A stretch of DNA of 5,235 nt from Nitrososphaeraceae archaeon. GTDB taxonomy: Archaea; Thermoproteota; Nitrososphaeria; Nitrososphaerales; Nitrososphaeraceae. This document shows positions 4,930 through 5,235 of the stretch, in pieces (within the stretch, counting starts at the first letter, position 1; every line of letters begins with the position of its first letter). The stretch is from positions 1 through 5,235 of the forward strand of contig JAICQW010000134.1 of NCBI GenBank assembly GCA_025937665.1, read 5' to 3'. The translations under genes and the position numbers were made by a program. The notes beneath the pieces were generated by a model that saw only the letters and a program-made list of their open reading frames with translations, ran no database searches and had not been told where the DNA came from.

Positions 4930-5124
4930 ATGGTACTTGGCACAATAATATACATAATCATAGTAATTGTAGCCATCATAATTATTATCGCCCTCCTAAA
5001 GTTCCTCTTCCAGTTATTCTTTATTGCTCCAATAGGAATAGATGCCCCAGATATTGAGATCTTCAACAGGTTTTCTCTTGCTTTGCAGCCCACGGATGCA
5101 GGTTATCAATCCTTACAGAACTAG
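4930..5124 (+). CDS. Isoleucine-rich small membrane protein (64 aa)
   Basis: The frame runs from ATG at 4930 to TAG at 5122-5124. GAGG at 4915-4918 is a weak ribosome-binding candidate 11 nt upstream. Residues about 5-34 form one long, extremely hydrophobic helix (IIYIIIVIVAIIIII then ALLKFLFQLFF). A polar C-terminal half with PIGIDAPDIEIFNRFSLAL follows. All three Ile codons are mixed, so this is not a simple repeat, which supports selection on protein. Function is unknown; a single-pass membrane peptide or complex accessory subunit is the obvious guess. The last residues (QSLQN) lie in a 14-bp tandem duplication and overlap by 12 bp the antisense end of the DNA glycosylase gene. Confidence 0.55.
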   Translation: MVLGTIIYIIIVIVAIIIIIALLKFLFQLFFIAPIGIDAPDIEIFNRFSLALQPTDAGYQSLQN

Positions 5125-5144
5125 TCTTACAGAACTAGTCTTAC
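5112..5144. repeat. 14-bp tandem repeat CTTACAGAACTAGT, 2.4 copies
   Basis: Perfect copies lie at 5112-5125 and 5126-5139, followed by a partial CTTAC at 5140-5144. Because 14 is not a multiple of three, the duplication shifts the frame of the minus-strand glycosylase tail and produces its stop; it also carries the stop of the plus-strand membrane protein gene. Confidence 0.92.
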
Positions 5145-5235
5145 TTACCAAGGGGTGCTGACATCTTGAGCACCAAAATGTAACACGGGAGCTTGATTGT
5201 CTATCCATAACTATTTTTGTACCACATACCCAACA
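5113..5235 (-). CDS. Fpg/Nei-family DNA glycosylase, C-terminal zinc finger (partial, runs off right edge)
   Basis: The minus-strand frame is open from the right edge to TAA at 5113-5115 and shows 40 residues. CWVCGTKIVMDRQSSSRVTF followed by WCSRCQHP is the Fpg/Nei zinc finger (Cys-x2-Cys...Arg-x-Thr-Phe-x-Cys-x2-Cys-Gln). In this family the finger's Arg contacts DNA while the N-terminal Pro performs base excision and AP-lyase chemistry on oxidised bases such as 8-oxoguanine. The catalytic and H2TH domains lie outside the window. The tail after Cys-Gln is longer than usual and ends inside a 14-bp tandem duplication, where the second copy creates the stop. A similar finger closes some IleRS proteins, but the Arg-x-Thr-Phe-x-Cys-x2-Cys-Gln signature fits Fpg better. 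Confidence 0.75.
   Translation of the reverse strand, partial: CWVCGTKIVMDRQSSSRVTFWCSRCQHPLVSKTSSVRLVL

Overview
The window reads as a chromosomal stretch of an ammonia-oxidising archaeon of the Nitrososphaeria (Thaumarchaeota), probably a Nitrosocosmicus-like member of the Nitrososphaerales. This is an inference from four things: the A+T-rich sequence, the low gene density, the archaeal TATA boxes that sit about 25-30 bp upstream of start codons (leaderless or nearly leaderless genes), and the protein flavour (class III cyclase tail, C2H2 and zinc-ribbon proteins, very small membrane proteins). No bacterial -35/-10 pattern or rRNA/tRNA gene was seen.

Layout from left to right. The 3' end of a class III adenylate/guanylate cyclase domain protein enters at the left edge (+). 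After about 340 bp of non-coding DNA lies an intact Dps-type ferritin (-, 549-1064), the best-supported complete gene here. A small C2H2 zinc-finger frame without a start codon (+, 1324-1443) then converges on a broken multi-zinc-ribbon gene (-, 1448-1916), and a further protein remnant lies at 2031-2165 (-). A compact two-gene unit of very small single-helix membrane proteins (-, 2539 to 2222) follows, with a cluster of TTATGATA-type inverted and direct repeats upstream. Next is a divergent pair of frameshifted genes: a small hydrophobic protein (-, 2760-3000) and a roughly 147-residue protein (+, 3080-3522). The stretch 3523-4080 is mostly decayed DNA with an AbrB/MazE-like remnant, a 29-bp-period tandem duplication, an inverted repeat and a polypurine tract. 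The right third holds a doubtful 40-residue frame (+, 4118-4240), an 89-residue hypothetical gene (-, 4335-4604), a short hypothetical gene (-, 4714-4884), an isoleucine-rich small membrane protein (+, 4930-5124), and the C-terminal zinc finger of an Fpg/Nei-type DNA glycosylase entering from the right edge (-, 5113-5235).

I see no coherent multi-gene pathway. The common theme is decay. At least four separate coding regions can each be restored by a single-base indel, two of them in short homopolymers. Either this is an accessory region rich in pseudogenes, or the assembly carries indel errors; the intact Dps frame argues against a very high error rate. The most promising unexplained elements are the small-membrane-protein pair with its upstream dyad cluster, and the convergent overlap of the small membrane protein with the glycosylase gene inside a 14-bp tandem duplication.
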